Shown here: positions 18,742 through 27,687 of the stretch, one piece after another
Layout of the letters: every line of letters starts with the position of its first letter
How positions within the stretch are numbered: the stretch's first letter is position 1
NCBI RefSeq assembly: GCF_000720485.1
Contig: NZ_JOAX01000022.1
Coordinates: forward strand, 78,665 to 142,664
Length of the DNA: 64,000 bases
Reading direction: 5' to 3'
From: Streptomyces ochraceiscleroticus
GTDB lineage: Bacteria; Actinomycetota; Actinomycetes; Streptomycetales; Streptomycetaceae
The notes under the pieces: model-generated
Told to the model about the DNA's origin: nothing
The model's database searches: none
What the model saw: the letters and a program-made list of their open reading frames with translations, nothing else
Made by a program: the position numbers and the translations under genes

Positions 18742-19653
18742 ATGGACGCCAGGCAGCTCGAATACTTCCTCGCCATCGTCGAGCACGGCGGCTTCAGCAA
18801 GGCCGCCGCGGCGTTGCATGTGGCCCAGCCGTCCCTCTCCCAGGCGATGGCCAATCTGGAGGCGGACCTCGGAGTCGCGCTCTTCCACCGGGTGGGCCGT
18901 GGCGTCGTCCTCAGCGAGGCGGGTGCCGAACTGCTCGCGCCCAGCCGTCGAGTACTGCGTGACATGACGGCCGTGCGGGACACGGCCGCCTCGCTGTCCG
19001 GACTGCACCGGGGCACGGTGGAAGTGGCGTCCATGCCCTCTCCGGGCATCGAACCGCTGAGCACCCTCATCCACCGTTTCGCCGAACTGCACCCGGGCGT
19101 GACGGTGAGTACGCAGGCCGCTTTCACCCCCGAGGAGGTCGTGTCCCTGGTACGCAGCGGTGCCTGCGAGCTCGGCCTCCTGGGGTCGGCCGAACCCGTC
19201 ACAGCGGCCGGCGTGGAAGTCCTGCCCGTCGAGGAACAGCCGTTCGTCGTCGTTGCCGCACCGGGCGGCACGGTACGGGACGATGTGGCGATCCGCCCGG
19301 GCGACCTGGCCGGGCACAAACTCATCGCCTCCCGTCCCGGCAGCCTGATGCGCAGCATCGTCGACGACATCACCGCCGGTGGCACCGGCACCGAAATCGT
19401 CACGGTCGTCGACCACCGGACCTCCATCCTTCCCCTCGTACTGACCGGGGTCGGCGTCGCCGTGCTGCCTTCGTCGTGGACGCGGCTGGCGCGACGCTGC
19501 GGAGCGGTCGTCGCACCGATCGAGAACACCGCCTACCTCCACGTCGCCATGATCAGCCTGCCGGCCCACCTCACCCCCGGAGCACGGTCGTTCCTGAAAC
19601 TGGCGCACTCCTTCGCTCGTCGGCAAACGCGAACCGCCACCACCACGACCTGA
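18742..19653 (+). CDS. LysR-family regulator (TtuA/DmlR-like by context)
   Basis: A 303-residue LysR protein: MDARQLEYFLAIVEHGGFSKAAAALHV then PSLSQAMANLEADLGVALFHR, and an effector domain starting near residue 90 (GTVEVASMPSPGIEPLSTLI). The ATG with GGAGGGG was chosen; a GTG 22 bases upstream is not in this frame. It lies 44 bases after the glycerate kinase and 163 bases before the tartrate dehydrogenase, all in the same direction. LysR activators next to tartrate (TtuA) or D-malate (DmlR) dehydrogenase genes are known; repeats before the dehydrogenase look like its target. Confidence 0.9.
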   Translation: MDARQLEYFLAIVEHGGFSKAAAALHVAQPSLSQAMANLEADLGVALFHRVGRGVVLSEAGAELLAPSRRVLRDMTAVRDTAASLSGLHRGTVEVASMPSPGIEPLSTLIHRFAELHPGVTVSTQAAFTPEEVVSLVRSGACELGLLGSAEPVTAAGVEVLPVEEQPFVVVAAPGGTVRDDVAIRPGDLAGHKLIASRPGSLMRSIVDDITAGGTGTEIVTVVDHRTSILPLVLTGVGVAVLPSSWTRLARRCGAVVAPIENTAYLHVAMISLPAHLTPGARSFLKLAHSFARRQTRTATTTT

Positions 19654-19708
19654 GGCCCCTTCTACCTAACTCATCGTCAGCTCCTATCGGTCATATCGGA
19701 AGCAGGTC

Positions 19709-19798
19709 TTGGACGGGTCCCCGCCCCTCTGTGTTGACTCAACAACCAGAAAGCAACCGTCCAAGGACCGGTCCAGGAACCTCCAAGGACCCGTCCAG
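19709..19798. promoter_or_regulatory. Repeat-rich regulatory region before tartrate dehydrogenase
   Basis: Two 16-base direct repeats (19761-19776 and 19783-19798, CCAAGGACCGGTCCAG type with one mismatch) lie one 22-base period apart. An inverted copy (CTTGGACGGGTCC) starts at 19709. Between them is the 13-base inverted repeat TGTTGACTCAACA at 19732-19744, which shares its arms with the GntR palindrome at 11886. Two turns of helix spacing suits a LysR tetramer. Confidence 0.6.
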
Positions 19799-19816
19799 CT
19801 TGCGCAGGAGGCCCCC

Positions 19817-20899
19817 GTGACCCAGCCCCGCACTTTCCGTATCGCCGCCATTCCCGCCGACGGTGTGGGCGCCGAGGTCGTGGCCGCGGGCCGTACCGTT
19901 CTGGACGCCCTGGCCGAGGACTCCCGCGGCGCCTTCTCCTTCGACTGGGAGGAGTTCCCCTGGGGCTGCGACTACTACGCCAAGACCGGCAAGATGATCG
20001 ACGACGACGGTCTCGACCGGCTCAAGGACTTCGACGCGATCTACTTCGGCGCGGTCGGCTGGCCCAACGTGCCCGACCACATCAGCCTGTGGGGCCTGCG
20101 CCTGAAGATCTGCCAGTCCTTCGACCAGTGGGCCAACATCCGCCCGGTGCACTTCCTGCCCGGTGTCCAGAGCCCCCTGCGCAAGGCCGACGACACCGAA
20201 CTCGACTGGGTCGTCGTACGCGAGAACAGCGAGGGCGAGTACGCGGGACTCGGCGGCCGGAACCTCTCAGGGCGTGGCCCCGGAGGCGAAGTCGCCCTCC
20301 AGTCCGCCCTGTTCACCGAAGTCGGCTGCGAGCGCATCATGCGCTTCGCCTTCGACCTCGCCCGTACCCGCGCCCGGTGCAAGGTCTCCAGCGTCACCAA
20401 GAGCAACGCCCAGCAGTACGGCATGGTCCTCTGGGACGATGTGTTCAAGCGCGTCGCGCAGGACTACCCGGACGTGGAAACCGAGAGCGTACTCGTCGAT
20501 GCGATGTCGGCGAAGTTCGTCCTGAAGCCCGAAGACCTCTCCGTCGTCGTCGCCTCCAACCTCAACGCCGACATCCTCTCCGACCTCGGCAGCGCACTCG
20601 CCGGCAGCCTCGGTCTCGCGGCCAGCGCGAACCTGAACCCGGAGCGCCGCTTCCCCAGCATGTTCGAGCCCGTACACGGCTCCGCCCCCGATATCGCAGG
20701 CCAGGGTCTCGCCAACCCCATCGGAGCCGTGGGCAGCGCCGCCCTCATGCTCGACCACTTCGGCCTGCCCGAGCAGGCCGCGCGGCTGCACAAGGCAATC
20801 CAGGCCACCACCGCCGCCGGCGTCCTCACCCGCGATGTCGGTGGCACCGCTACCACCGAAGAGGTCACCAAGGCCCTCATCGCCCATTTGGCCGACTAG
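19817..20899 (+). CDS. Tartrate dehydrogenase / D-malate dehydrogenase (TtuC/DmlA type)
   Basis: A 360-residue NAD- and divalent-metal-dependent decarboxylating dehydrogenase of the isopropylmalate/isocitrate dehydrogenase fold. WGLRLKICQSFDQWANIRPV and LPGVQSPLR distinguish the tartrate/D-malate branch from leuB. Catalytic Lys (SVTKSNAQQYGMV), metal Asp residues (LVDAMSAKF, NLNADILSDL) and the NAD motif GSAPDIAGQG are present. Known relatives oxidise tartrate to oxaloglycolate, convert meso-tartrate to D-glycerate and decarboxylate D-malate. The adjacent glycerate kinase favours tartrate; dctA plus LysR alone would equally suit D-malate. GTG start behind CAGGAGG. Confidence 0.93.
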   Translation: MTQPRTFRIAAIPADGVGAEVVAAGRTVLDALAEDSRGAFSFDWEEFPWGCDYYAKTGKMIDDDGLDRLKDFDAIYFGAVGWPNVPDHISLWGLRLKICQSFDQWANIRPVHFLPGVQSPLRKADDTELDWVVVRENSEGEYAGLGGRNLSGRGPGGEVALQSALFTEVGCERIMRFAFDLARTRARCKVSSVTKSNAQQYGMVLWDDVFKRVAQDYPDVETESVLVDAMSAKFVLKPEDLSVVVASNLNADILSDLGSALAGSLGLAASANLNPERRFPSMFEPVHGSAPDIAGQGLANPIGAVGSAALMLDHFGLPEQAARLHKAIQATTAAGVLTRDVGGTATTEEVTKALIAHLAD

Positions 20900-21193
20900 A
20901 GGCCACCTCCGGGCGACTACGGAAGCGGCCGGCCGCGACGCCTCGCCCGTGCCGCCCGCCGCCACGGGACGGCCTCCCACTGCTGACGACAACGGCCTGC
21001 GATGCCCGGCATCGCGGGTCGCCGCCTCAGTGGTCCGCCGGTGGGAATCGGCAAGCCGGCGAGTGCGTATGCCGCTGATTTCCACCCTCATGGGGGAGAT
21101 GTGTGATTAGCCGGTGGTCTTTGGGGAACCAGGAGGCAGGCAAAGGCCGACATCGGCAGTCATGCAGATACGTCATGCACGTACGGAGGCGGT

Positions 21194-21778
21194 ATGAACG
21201 AGGAGCATTCGTCGTTTGCAAGCAGGCTTCCGGGACCACTGCGGGCGATCACGCCGGACCTGCGGCAGGTGCCCGGTGTGAAAGAGGTGTCGAAGGCGGC
21301 CGACAGCGCGCTGAACGCGGTGGGCATTGTGTCCCCGCACGGGCGACGCATCGCGGCGTATACCGGTGCGGGGTTGCTCGGCGTGGCCGGACTCGTCGAA
21401 TGGCCGATCGCGGTGGCCGGTGCGGCTGCCGTGTGGCTGACACAGCCCCGCCCCGAAGAGGACGGACACCGCGACGGCAGCTCTGGGCAGCACACGCCGG
21501 CTACCAAGGCACAGGCGAAGAGCCCGGCAAAGAGCTCGCCGAAGAGCCCCGCAAAGGCCCCGGCCAAAACGGCGGCCAAGAGCCAGAGCCAGACAAAGAG
21601 CCGGACGAAGACGCAGAGCCAGTCCCCGAGCCAGTCTCCGAGCAAGGCCAAGGCCAAGCCCACGACCAAGTCCACGGCCAAGGACACGGGGAAGGCGACG
21701 ACGAGCGGAGGACGCTCGCGTACCGCATCGGGTACGAAGGCGACGAAGCGGCAGCCGGCGCGGGCAACGGCTTCCTGA
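21194..21778 (+). CDS. Small protein with Lys/Ala/Ser/Pro histone-H1-like tail
   Basis: A 194-residue protein of two parts. Residues 1-95 are a compact region with one hydrophobic segment (YTGAGLLGVAGLVEWPIAVAGAAAVWL); the remaining ~100 residues are a disordered basic tail of degenerate KSPAK, KAPAKTAAK, SQSQTKSRTK units resembling histone H1 C-termini or Streptomyces nucleoid-protein tails. It has no recognised catalytic motif. It ends 94 bases before the large P-type ATPase and probably shares its transcript; similar small proteins precede such ATPases in actinobacteria, as I recall, without a defined function. The tail could bind DNA, acidic lipid or the ATPase. Confidence 0.75.
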   Translation: MNEEHSSFASRLPGPLRAITPDLRQVPGVKEVSKAADSALNAVGIVSPHGRRIAAYTGAGLLGVAGLVEWPIAVAGAAAVWLTQPRPEEDGHRDGSSGQHTPATKAQAKSPAKSSPKSPAKAPAKTAAKSQSQTKSRTKTQSQSPSQSPSKAKAKPTTKSTAKDTGKATTSGGRSRTASGTKATKRQPARATAS

Positions 21779-21872
21779 CAGTGGATCTTTTCCAGGGGGC
21801 GGTCGGCGGCACGGCGTCCGCCCCTCGGGAGACGGGTGCCCGTGCGCGTTGGACGTTTGATGAGGGTGGGAC

Positions 21873-24800
21873 ATGGTTCTGGGGCTGCTGACCCGCTTGC
21901 CCGCGGCCGGATGGGGCGCAGCCCTGTCCGCGCCCGGCTACGTCGCCCGTGGGCTGGAGGCCGCGCCGCGCCACGTCGCCCGTGGGCTGGAGGCGTGCGC
22001 CACGGTGGCCGGAGAGGCCATTGACATCGGCTGGCGTGCCGCGTCGGACGGCGCGGCGGCGGTGGCCGACACCACGGTCCACGTGGCTCATGTGGCGCGC
22101 AACGCGATGCCGGGCGGAATGGAGGAATGGCGGGCCGGCACCCGGGTGCACCTCGCGTTGCAACCGTCCTCCGACACCGACGACGCCCGGGTACGGCGTG
22201 CGGGCGGGGTGGAAGCGGTGGCCCAGAAAGTGGCCACCGCTCTCGCGGAGCGCCCGGACGTACTGCTCGCCTACTGGGACGGCGGCCTGGCGCGGCTGGT
22301 GGTCACCGCCTCACAGGAGGCGGCCACCGACCGTGTGGTGAAGAAGGCCAATGACCTGGCCGAACGGTACGGGCTGACGCATGCGCCCCTGCACGAGTTC
22401 GCGCACCCGGAGGGCACCACGGCGGTGCGGGTCGCCGCGACGGCGCTGGCGCTGGACGCCGTCGGCGTGGCGGCGGCGACGGCAGCGCGCGCGTGGCGCG
22501 TGCCGCGCTCGTCCAGGGTGGTGACGGCGGGTGTGACGCTGCTGCGGGAGAACCCGCGCTTCCGGGCGCTGCTGAAGAACCGGCTCGGTGCGGCGGGAGC
22601 GGACCTGGCGCTCGCCGCGGCGAACGCCGCGGTGCATGGCGCGGGACAGTCCCCCACCTCGTTGGTACTGGACGGACTGCTGCGCGCGGGGCAGCTCGTG
22701 GAGAGCGTGGCACGGGCGGCCGTCTTCGACGCCACCCACGACAGGGTGTGCACGCCGGAACGGTGCAGCATGACGAAGCGGGAGGTCGCCCGGCCGCCGT
22801 TGCGTCCGACTCCGGCGCAGGAGTACGCGGCCCATGCCGCCACCGGCAGCATGCTGGGCGCCGCCGCGACGCTGCTGCTCAGGCGGAATCTCAACGAGGC
22901 GGCGGAGGCGGTGCTGTCGGGCTCCCCGAAGGCCGCCCGGTACGGCCCGGTGGCCTTCTCCACGGCCCTGGGCAGCGCCCTCGCGCGCTCGGGAGTCCTG
23001 GTCCGCGACCCCGAGCGGCTGAAACAACTGCAACTGGTGGACACGGTGGTGCTGCACCCCAGCGCGCTGCGCGGCAACAGGCGGACGCTCTGCGAGGTGC
23101 ATCCCAGTGCGGAGGACTGGGACCGCGACCGGCTGTGGCGGGCCGCGGCCGAGGCCCTGAGCCCGAATGAGAGCGGCGACGCCCCTGGAGTGGAGTTGCG
23201 TCCCGTACCGGGCCAGCCCTCGGCCGAGACGGGCATGATGATCGCCTCGGCCGGCGGGCGGGACGTCGGTACGGTCACGATCGGCTGGGAACTCGACCCG
23301 CTGACCGAAGCCGTACTGGACGCGGCCCGGCAGGCGGACCAGTACACCATCGTGGTGGACGACCCGGCGCTGGCCGACTTCGCGGCCCTGGCCGACGAGG
23401 TCGTCTCCGCCGAACGCCCGCTGGCGGACCACGTACGGGGCCGCCAGGCCGACGGGCACGCGGTCCTGACCGTCGCGCGAGTACCGGCCCCACACGACGC
23501 GACCGACGCGCAGACGCACGCGGCGGAGCACCCGGAGGACGAAGAACTGCTGTCCGGGCTGCTGGGCAGCGATGTGGCGGTGGCCCTCACCGACGATGAC
23601 AGCGCAGTCGTGTGGGACGCGGACGTGCTGGCTTTTGGCGGTCTGAAGGATGTGTGGCGGCTGCTGGTGGCCGTCCCCGCGGCACGGTCCGTGGGCCGGC
23701 AGTCGATGGTCCTCGCCCGGGCGGGCGCGGCACTGTCCGGTCTGCTGGTCGCCACCGGCGCCCAACGGCGCGGACTGGCCTTCCTCACCGGCTCGCAGCA
23801 CGCCCCGGTCAACGCCGCGGCGATGGGAGCACTCCTGGCGGGGTGGCGGTCGGCCGTCGGCGTGGCCGCCGCATCGGCCCCGCAGCCCCGGCCCCGCGTA
23901 TCGTGGCACGCCCTGGAACCCGACGAGGCGGTGGCCCGGCTGGAGAACAGCCGCCCCGGCCCGCCCACGCCCCTGGCCGGTGCGGTGACGTCGACCCGGG
24001 CCGTGGCCGCACGGGTGACGGGCCATCCCGTCCTCGCGCCCGCCCGCTGGTCGGTACGGCTCGCCAACGCGGTACGCGCCGAACTGGACGACCCCCTCAC
24101 CCCCGTTCTCGCCGTCGGCGCGGCGGCCTCCGCCATCGTGGGATCGGCCGTCGACGCGACCCTCGTCGTCGGGGCGATGGGCATGAACGCACTCGTCGGC
24201 GGCGTACAGCGGCAACGCGCCGAACAGGCCCTGACCGCGCTGGCCAGGGGCCAGAAGCAGAAGGCCCGCCGCGCCGAGAGCCGCGCTGACGATGCGTCGG
24301 CCACGACTGACGTGGTGTCGACCACGGTGGATGCGGCACGGCTGGTCCCGGGCGATGTGATCAAACTGGACGTGGGCGACGTCGTCCCCGCTGATGCGCG
24401 CCTGCTGGCGCTGAACGGTCTGGAGGTCGACGAGTCCTCGCTGACGGGCGAGTCCCTCCCCACCACCAAACAGCTCAGCGCGACCCCGCAGGCAGCCATT
24501 CCCGACCGCCGGTGCATGGTCTTCGAGGGCACCACCGTGGTCGCAGGGCAGGCCACCGCCGTAGTGGTGGACACGGGGGAGCACACCGAAGCCGGCCGGG
24601 CCGTCACGCTCGCCTCCCGCACCCCGCCGGCCGCCGGCGTCCAGGGCCGCCTGCAGGAACTCACCCGCAAGGCACTCCCACTCACCTTCGCGGGCGGGGC
24701 CGCGGTCGCCGGGCTCTCCCTGCTCAGGGGCCGGCCGATCCGCCAGGCCATCGGGGGAGGCGTGGCCGTCGCGGTCGCGGCCGTCCCCGAGGGGCTTCCC

Positions 24801-26513
24801 CTCGTGGCCACGGTGGCGCAGTTGGCGGCCGCCCGCCGGCTCTCCCGCCGCGGCATTCTGGTACGTACTCCCCGCGCCCTGGAGGCCCTCGGCCGGGTGG
24901 ACACGGTGTGTTTCGACAAGACCGGCACACTGACCGAGAACCGGCTGCGCGCGGTCCGTGTCGCCACCGCCGACGGAAACGTCTGCCGGCCGCACGACGA
25001 GGAAGCGGTTGACGTCCTGCGGCTGGCGGGGCGCGCCTGCCCGCAGGAAACCGAGGACACCGCGGGGAAGCAGGCGCACGCCACCGACGAAGCGGTCCTG
25101 GCCGCCGCCCCTGCCGACCCCGAGTGGACCGCCACGGCCGGCCTGCCCTTCGAAGCCAGCCGCGGCTACACGGCCGCCATCGGCGAGACCAGCAGCGGGA
25201 GTTGGCTCGTGGTCAAGGGAGCGCCCGAAACCGTACTGGATGCCTGCGAGAGCCTCCCGGTGGAGGCGGCGGAATGGGCCCAGTCCCTCGCCAGTGAAGG
25301 ACTGCGCGTACTCGCTGTCGCCGCTCGCTCCCTCGCCACTGCCCACGACGCCGACGCACTCGTCAACGCACCCCTGGAAAAGCTGGAGTTCGCGGGATTC
25401 GTGGCACTCGCCGACGCTCCGCGTCCGGGTTCGGCTCCCATGATTCAAGGGCTGGGGGAGGCCGGGGCGAAGCCGGTCATGCTGACCGGTGACCATCCCC
25501 ATACGGCTCGCGCGGTCGCCGTGGCGCTGGGCTGGCCGGAGGACACCAAGGTGGTCACCGGCGAAGAGCTCGCGGCCTCGGACCGGGCGGGCAGTGCCCG
25601 TCTCCTGCGCGACGCAGGGGTCGTCGCCCGCGTTGCTCCCGAGCAGAAGCTCCAGGTGGTCGAGGCGTTGCGGGCCGCGGGCAAGGTAGTGGCGATGGTC
25701 GGGGACGGCGCCAACGACGCCGCGGCCATCCGGGCCGCCCATGTCGGTGTCGGTCTCGCCGCGCGTGGCTCGGCTGCCGCCCGTAACGCCGCCGACCTCG
25801 TCCTCACCGAACCGGACCTCTCCGTGCTGGTCGACGCCATCACGGAGGGACGGGCACTGTGGCGCAGCGTCGCGGACGCCATCAGCATCCTGATCGGAGG
25901 CAACGCCGGTGAGGTCGGTTTCACCGTGCTCGGCACCCTGTTCTCCGGAGTGTCACCGCTGTCCACCCGGCAACTGCTGCTCGTCAACCTGCTGACGGAC
26001 ATGTTCCCCGCGATGGCGGTGGCCGTCACGCCCTCGGACGTCCAGAACACCGAGGCTTCGGAGTCCGCCACTGGGGGCAGCGCACCGGTCGGTACCAGCG
26101 CGCTGGGAGCTCCGCTGTTGCGCCAGATCCGTCAGCGGGGCGTGGTGACCGCACTGGGTGCCACTGTTGCCTGGCTGATCGGCCGCTTCACCCCCGGTAC
26201 CGCGCGCCGTACCAGCACCATGGCCCTGTGCGGTGTCGTCGGCGCCCAGCTCACCCAAACCCTGACCGGCCGCCATCGCAGCCCGCTGCTGTGGGCGACC
26301 ACCCTGGGCTCCGCCGCCGCCCTGCTGGCCATTGTGCAGACACCCGGTCTCAGCCACTTCTTCGGCTGCACCCCACTGGGGCCCGTGGCTCTGGCGGGCG
26401 TGGCCGCCGCCATCGCGACCAGCATCGCAGGGCCGCGCGTCATGCCGCCCCTCGAACGGCTCCTCACCCGTATCCAGAGCCAACTGCGCCCGACGACCCC
26501 CGCGCCGGCGTAG
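21873..26513 (+). CDS. Giant cation-translocating P-type ATPase (CtpI/CtpH-like)
   Basis: A 1546-residue P-type ATPase, far longer than the ~900 usual for the family. The N-terminal ~750 residues are an actinobacterial extension: first a region with VHLALQPSSDTDDARV and repeated small-domain character, then paired helices and a pseudo-phosphatase-like part (ALTDDDSAVVWDADVLAFGG). The catalytic core follows: SLTGES at ~855, helix-4 PEGLP (972-976), phosphorylation Asp1015 in DKTGT, and GDGAND at ~1277. PEGLP points to the type II (Ca2+-like) group, but the transported ion is unknown. No metal-binding CXXC domain is seen. It follows the Lys-rich protein gene. Confidence 0.92.
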   Translation: MVLGLLTRLPAAGWGAALSAPGYVARGLEAAPRHVARGLEACATVAGEAIDIGWRAASDGAAAVADTTVHVAHVARNAMPGGMEEWRAGTRVHLALQPSSDTDDARVRRAGGVEAVAQKVATALAERPDVLLAYWDGGLARLVVTASQEAATDRVVKKANDLAERYGLTHAPLHEFAHPEGTTAVRVAATALALDAVGVAAATAARAWRVPRSSRVVTAGVTLLRENPRFRALLKNRLGAAGADLALAAANAAVHGAGQSPTSLVLDGLLRAGQLVESVARAAVFDATHDRVCTPERCSMTKREVARPPLRPTPAQEYAAHAATGSMLGAAATLLLRRNLNEAAEAVLSGSPKAARYGPVAFSTALGSALARSGVLVRDPERLKQLQLVDTVVLHPSALRGNRRTLCEVHPSAEDWDRDRLWRAAAEALSPNESGDAPGVELRPVPGQPSAETGMMIASAGGRDVGTVTIGWELDPLTEAVLDAARQADQYTIVVDDPALADFAALADEVVSAERPLADHVRGRQADGHAVLTVARVPAPHDATDAQTHAAEHPEDEELLSGLLGSDVAVALTDDDSAVVWDADVLAFGGLKDVWRLLVAVPAARSVGRQSMVLARAGAALSGLLVATGAQRRGLAFLTGSQHAPVNAAAMGALLAGWRSAVGVAAASAPQPRPRVSWHALEPDEAVARLENSRPGPPTPLAGAVTSTRAVAARVTGHPVLAPARWSVRLANAVRAELDDPLTPVLAVGAAASAIVGSAVDATLVVGAMGMNALVGGVQRQRAEQALTALARGQKQKARRAESRADDASATTDVVSTTVDAARLVPGDVIKLDVGDVVPADARLLALNGLEVDESSLTGESLPTTKQLSATPQAAIPDRRCMVFEGTTVVAGQATAVVVDTGEHTEAGRAVTLASRTPPAAGVQGRLQELTRKALPLTFAGGAAVAGLSLLRGRPIRQAIGGGVAVAVAAVPEGLPLVATVAQLAAARRLSRRGILVRTPRALEALGRVDTVCFDKTGTLTENRLRAVRVATADGNVCRPHDEEAVDVLRLAGRACPQETEDTAGKQAHATDEAVLAAAPADPEWTATAGLPFEASRGYTAAIGETSSGSWLVVKGAPETVLDACESLPVEAAEWAQSLASEGLRVLAVAARSLATAHDADALVNAPLEKLEFAGFVALADAPRPGSAPMIQGLGEAGAKPVMLTGDHPHTARAVAVALGWPEDTKVVTGEELAASDRAGSARLLRDAGVVARVAPEQKLQVVEALRAAGKVVAMVGDGANDAAAIRAAHVGVGLAARGSAAARNAADLVLTEPDLSVLVDAITEGRALWRSVADAISILIGGNAGEVGFTVLGTLFSGVSPLSTRQLLLVNLLTDMFPAMAVAVTPSDVQNTEASESATGGSAPVGTSALGAPLLRQIRQRGVVTALGATVAWLIGRFTPGTARRTSTMALCGVVGAQLTQTLTGRHRSPLLWATTLGSAAALLAIVQTPGLSHFFGCTPLGPVALAGVAAAIATSIAGPRVMPPLERLLTRIQSQLRPTTPAPA

Positions 26514-26627
26514 CCCCCGCACCGCTGGAGCCCCTGCACCGCAACGCCGCTGCGCCCTTTCTCCCCGACACCGGTAGTCTCGGCGTCTTGTCTGTGACTC
26601 ATGGTGTTCTTGATCCGGAGGGTATGC

Positions 26628-27605
26628 GTGCGAGTGTGGCGACGTTGTATGGACGCGGCCGAGGTGCGAGGGAGTGAAGCGCGCGCCGACTATGTGAAGG
26701 TCGCGCAGTTCATGCAACGCAGGGAGCCGGCCGGCTACGCGGCGGTGCGGCTGCTGACGCCTCCGCACTTCCAGCCCCATGTGCTGGCCGGTTACGCGTT
26801 CGCCTCGTTCACCGACGACCTCTGCGACCAGGGCACGGTGCCGGAGCGCATACGGCGCTTCGACGCCTGGGCAGGCCAGATCCGGGCAGCGCTGGATTCC
26901 GGTACCGCTCGGCACCCACTCCTGCGCGCGTTTCTCTACACATCCTCACTGCGTGACCTGCCCCGCCACTGGATCGAGTCCTACTTGGAGGGAGCGCGGA
27001 TCGACCTGGACTTCCCGGGTTTCGCCACGGAGGCCGACTACCAGGCGTACGTGGACCAGCTCACCTGGCCCTTCCTCATGATCACGACGGGGCTGGCGCA
27101 GCAGGGCGGCGGCAGCCCGGAATTCGCGCAGAGCTGCCGGCTGGTCGCCGACGCGGGCCAGCGCACCGACATCCTGACGGACCTGGCCGAGGACCTGCGG
27201 GACGGGCGCCTCTACCTGCCTCTCGACGCACTCGAGCACCACGGCGTCGACCGTGCCGACCTCGTTGCGGGGCGAGACGCCCCCGGCGTCCGAGCGCTGC
27301 TCTCCGACGCCGCCGGCAAGGCCCACGGCACGCTCCGCGAGGCGACCCGACTGCTGGACGAACTCCCCGATGAGTACGGCCCGTTGATGCGCTTCGTACT
27401 GAACCTGCACCACCAGCGCCTGGAGACGGTGGTCACCATGGGAGCCGCCGTCACCCGACGGCCGGCCCGGGACAATCCACTGACCTGCCTCCGCCTGCTG
27501 GCCAGGGCACGCCGACCCCGTAACGACCGGCGGCCCACGCCACAGTCACAGCCACAGTCGACGGGCAGCGCGACAGGTGACGATGGCGAGCGCATCGCGG
27601 CCTGA
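26628..27605 (+). CDS. Squalene/phytoene synthase-family protein
   Basis: A ~325-residue all-helical trans-prenyl synthase homologue. Both Asp-rich motifs are present but compact: ASFTDDLCDQG near residue 60 and DILTDLAEDLRDGRLYLPLD near 190, the second matching the RxVxEDxxxGRxYLP box. The family condenses two prenyl diphosphates head to head. No other carotenoid or hopanoid gene is close, so the product is open. GTG at 26628 follows CGGAGG by six bases and is preferred to ATG at 26601 or 26649; the exact start is uncertain. The C-terminal ~50 residues are basic and Gln/Pro-rich. Confidence 0.85.
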   Translation: MRVWRRCMDAAEVRGSEARADYVKVAQFMQRREPAGYAAVRLLTPPHFQPHVLAGYAFASFTDDLCDQGTVPERIRRFDAWAGQIRAALDSGTARHPLLRAFLYTSSLRDLPRHWIESYLEGARIDLDFPGFATEADYQAYVDQLTWPFLMITTGLAQQGGGSPEFAQSCRLVADAGQRTDILTDLAEDLRDGRLYLPLDALEHHGVDRADLVAGRDAPGVRALLSDAAGKAHGTLREATRLLDELPDEYGPLMRFVLNLHHQRLETVVTMGAAVTRRPARDNPLTCLRLLARARRPRNDRRPTPQSQPQSTGSATGDDGERIAA

Positions 27606-27687
27606 CCGTCACGCCCGCGACCTCTGAGTACGGCTGGGCGCCCGCGTGTTGGCTGTTCCATTGCCGCCGACACCCTCTGCCCTGTGG

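Noticed and set aside
22271..25742. Very long open frames (up to ~1140 codons) antisense to the P-type ATPase gene
   Set aside because: They mirror the third-position GC bias of the sense gene, give Arg/Gly/Ala-rich proteins without family motifs, and lack ribosome sites.
26628..27605. Carotenoid or hopanoid cluster around the squalene/phytoene synthase homologue
   Set aside because: No desaturase, cyclase or prenyl-diphosphate synthase lies near; only the single gene is supported.
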